A stretch of 64,000 bases of DNA from Actinokineospora bangkokensis (GTDB taxonomy: Bacteria; Actinomycetota; Actinomycetes; Mycobacteriales; Pseudonocardiaceae), in the NCBI RefSeq assembly GCF_001940455.1, contig NZ_MKQR01000011.1, positions 62,001 through 126,000 of the forward strand, read 5' to 3'. The notes under the pieces were generated by a model. That model made no database searches. It was not told where the DNA came from and worked only from the letters and a program-made list of their open reading frames with translations. Positions 63,481 through 64,000 of this stretch are shown piece after piece; the stretch's first letter is position 1; each line of letters begins with the position of its first letter. The translations under genes and the position numbers were made by a program.

Positions 63481-64000
63481 TCAGAAGCCCGCGGTGATCC
63501 TGGTGAACGCCCAGTCGTCCTGGGCGATGCCGCTACACGCTTCCTGGACGCCGCCACCGGCGCAGCCGCGGTCGCGGTTGACCGACCAGAAGGCGAGGCG
63601 GGCGAGCTTGTTGCCCTTGGCCCAGCTGGTGATGCGGGACCAGGTGGTGAGGTCGGTCAGCTCCTGCTGGTCGGAGAGGCCGTTCATGCCGGAGATGCCG
63701 ATGTGGGTGTAGGCCGTCGCGTCGCTCCAGCCGAAGGTCGCCTTGAGCTTGTCGCGCAGGCCGTTGGTGGCGTTGACGGTGCTCTGGTACATGTCGGCGC
63801 CGCCGCCGAAGTCGAACGGCATGATCGTGTAGGTGTCGACCCCGGCGCCGAGGGCCTTGGACTGCTCGATGAGCCGGGTGCCCCAGTAGTTCGGGCCGGT
63901 CGTGGCGGTGCCGAAGGTCAGGATCGTCTGCACGCCCGGGTTGCGCTGCTTGACGATCTTCAGCGCGCCCAGGACGCGGTCCTGCACCACGGCGTTCTCG
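63481..64000 (-). CDS. GH18 chitinase, C-terminal part (truncated by window edge)
   Basis: The frame is open to the right edge, so the start lies outside the window; 172 complete C-terminal codons are visible before the stop at 63481-63483. The visible part is the second half of a TIM barrel: VQTILTFGTATTGPNYWG, then DTYTIMPFDFGGGADMYQS (the barrel strand that follows the catalytic acid in GH18), then HIGISGMNGL and LARLAFWSVNRDRGC. The barrel end and the short QDDWAFTRITAGF tail match secreted actinomycete chitinases of the ChiA/ChiD-like GH18 branch. The DxxDxDxE catalytic motif should be encoded just beyond 64000. An ATG about 10 codons inside is internal, not the start. Confidence 0.85.
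   Translation of the reverse strand, partial: ENAVVQDRVLGALKIVKQRNPGVQTILTFGTATTGPNYWGTRLIEQSKALGAGVDTYTIMPFDFGGGADMYQSTVNATNGLRDKLKATFGWSDATAYTHIGISGMNGLSDQQELTDLTTWSRITSWAKGNKLARLAFWSVNRDRGCAGGGVQEACSGIAQDDWAFTRITAGF

Overview
The window is very GC-rich, with strong G/C third-position bias, frequent GTG starts and tight operons. This points to an actinomycete. The mix of modular type I PKS genes, macrolide-type glycosyltransferases, a duplicated-sensor histidine kinase and an EACC1/caspase pair fits Pseudonocardiales or Streptomyces-like soil actinomycetes. The genus is not resolved.

Region 1 (1-44144, all minus strand) is a modular type I polyketide synthase operon read right to left. The first protein (32310-44144) carries a KSQ-AT-ACP loading module and modules 1-2. 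The second (19835-32257) carries modules 3-5, the third (1777-19815) modules 6-9, and the fourth (1-1759, cut by the window edge) begins module 10. Gene order equals predicted assembly order, and the terminal docking sequences agree with it. AT signatures predict malonyl-CoA everywhere except modules 6 and 8 (methylmalonyl) and probably 10. Every complete extension module has a KR; modules 2, 6 and 8 also have a DH; there is no ER. The predicted chain after module 9 starts from acetate and has a methyl-carbinol end, six hydroxyls, one disubstituted alkene and two methyl-branched alkenes, so it is a polyol macrolide-type backbone. The thioesterase and any sugar-biosynthesis genes are not in this window.

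Region 2 (44145-51535) looks like export, self-protection and control for that product. It holds a macrolide-family glycosyltransferase, a tiny Phe-rich membrane peptide, a DrrAB-like ABC exporter, a histidine kinase with a tandemly duplicated sensor, its LuxR-type response regulator, and a second macrolide glycosyltransferase that overlaps the regulator tail-to-tail. A TAGGGGT-type element recurs in the control regions of this block.

Region 3 (51712-53298) is a divergent SDR/TetR pair sharing one clear inverted-repeat operator.

Region 4 (53410-58550) is the most unusual locus. A small EACC1-like protein is followed 2 nt later by a 1441-residue protein that fuses a caspase-like peptidase to four FtsK/EccC-type ATPase domains, with no membrane segment and no type VII secretion genes nearby. 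Immediately downstream lies the decayed remnant of an XRE/MmyB-family regulator that has lost its 5' end and its middle.

Region 5 (58601-64000) holds ordinary accessory or chromosomal genes: an FkbM methyltransferase, a RhiA-like protein, a small membrane protein, a secreted HAF-repeat protein, a dienelactone-hydrolase-family protein, an HNH-like protein and the C-terminal part of a GH18 chitinase.
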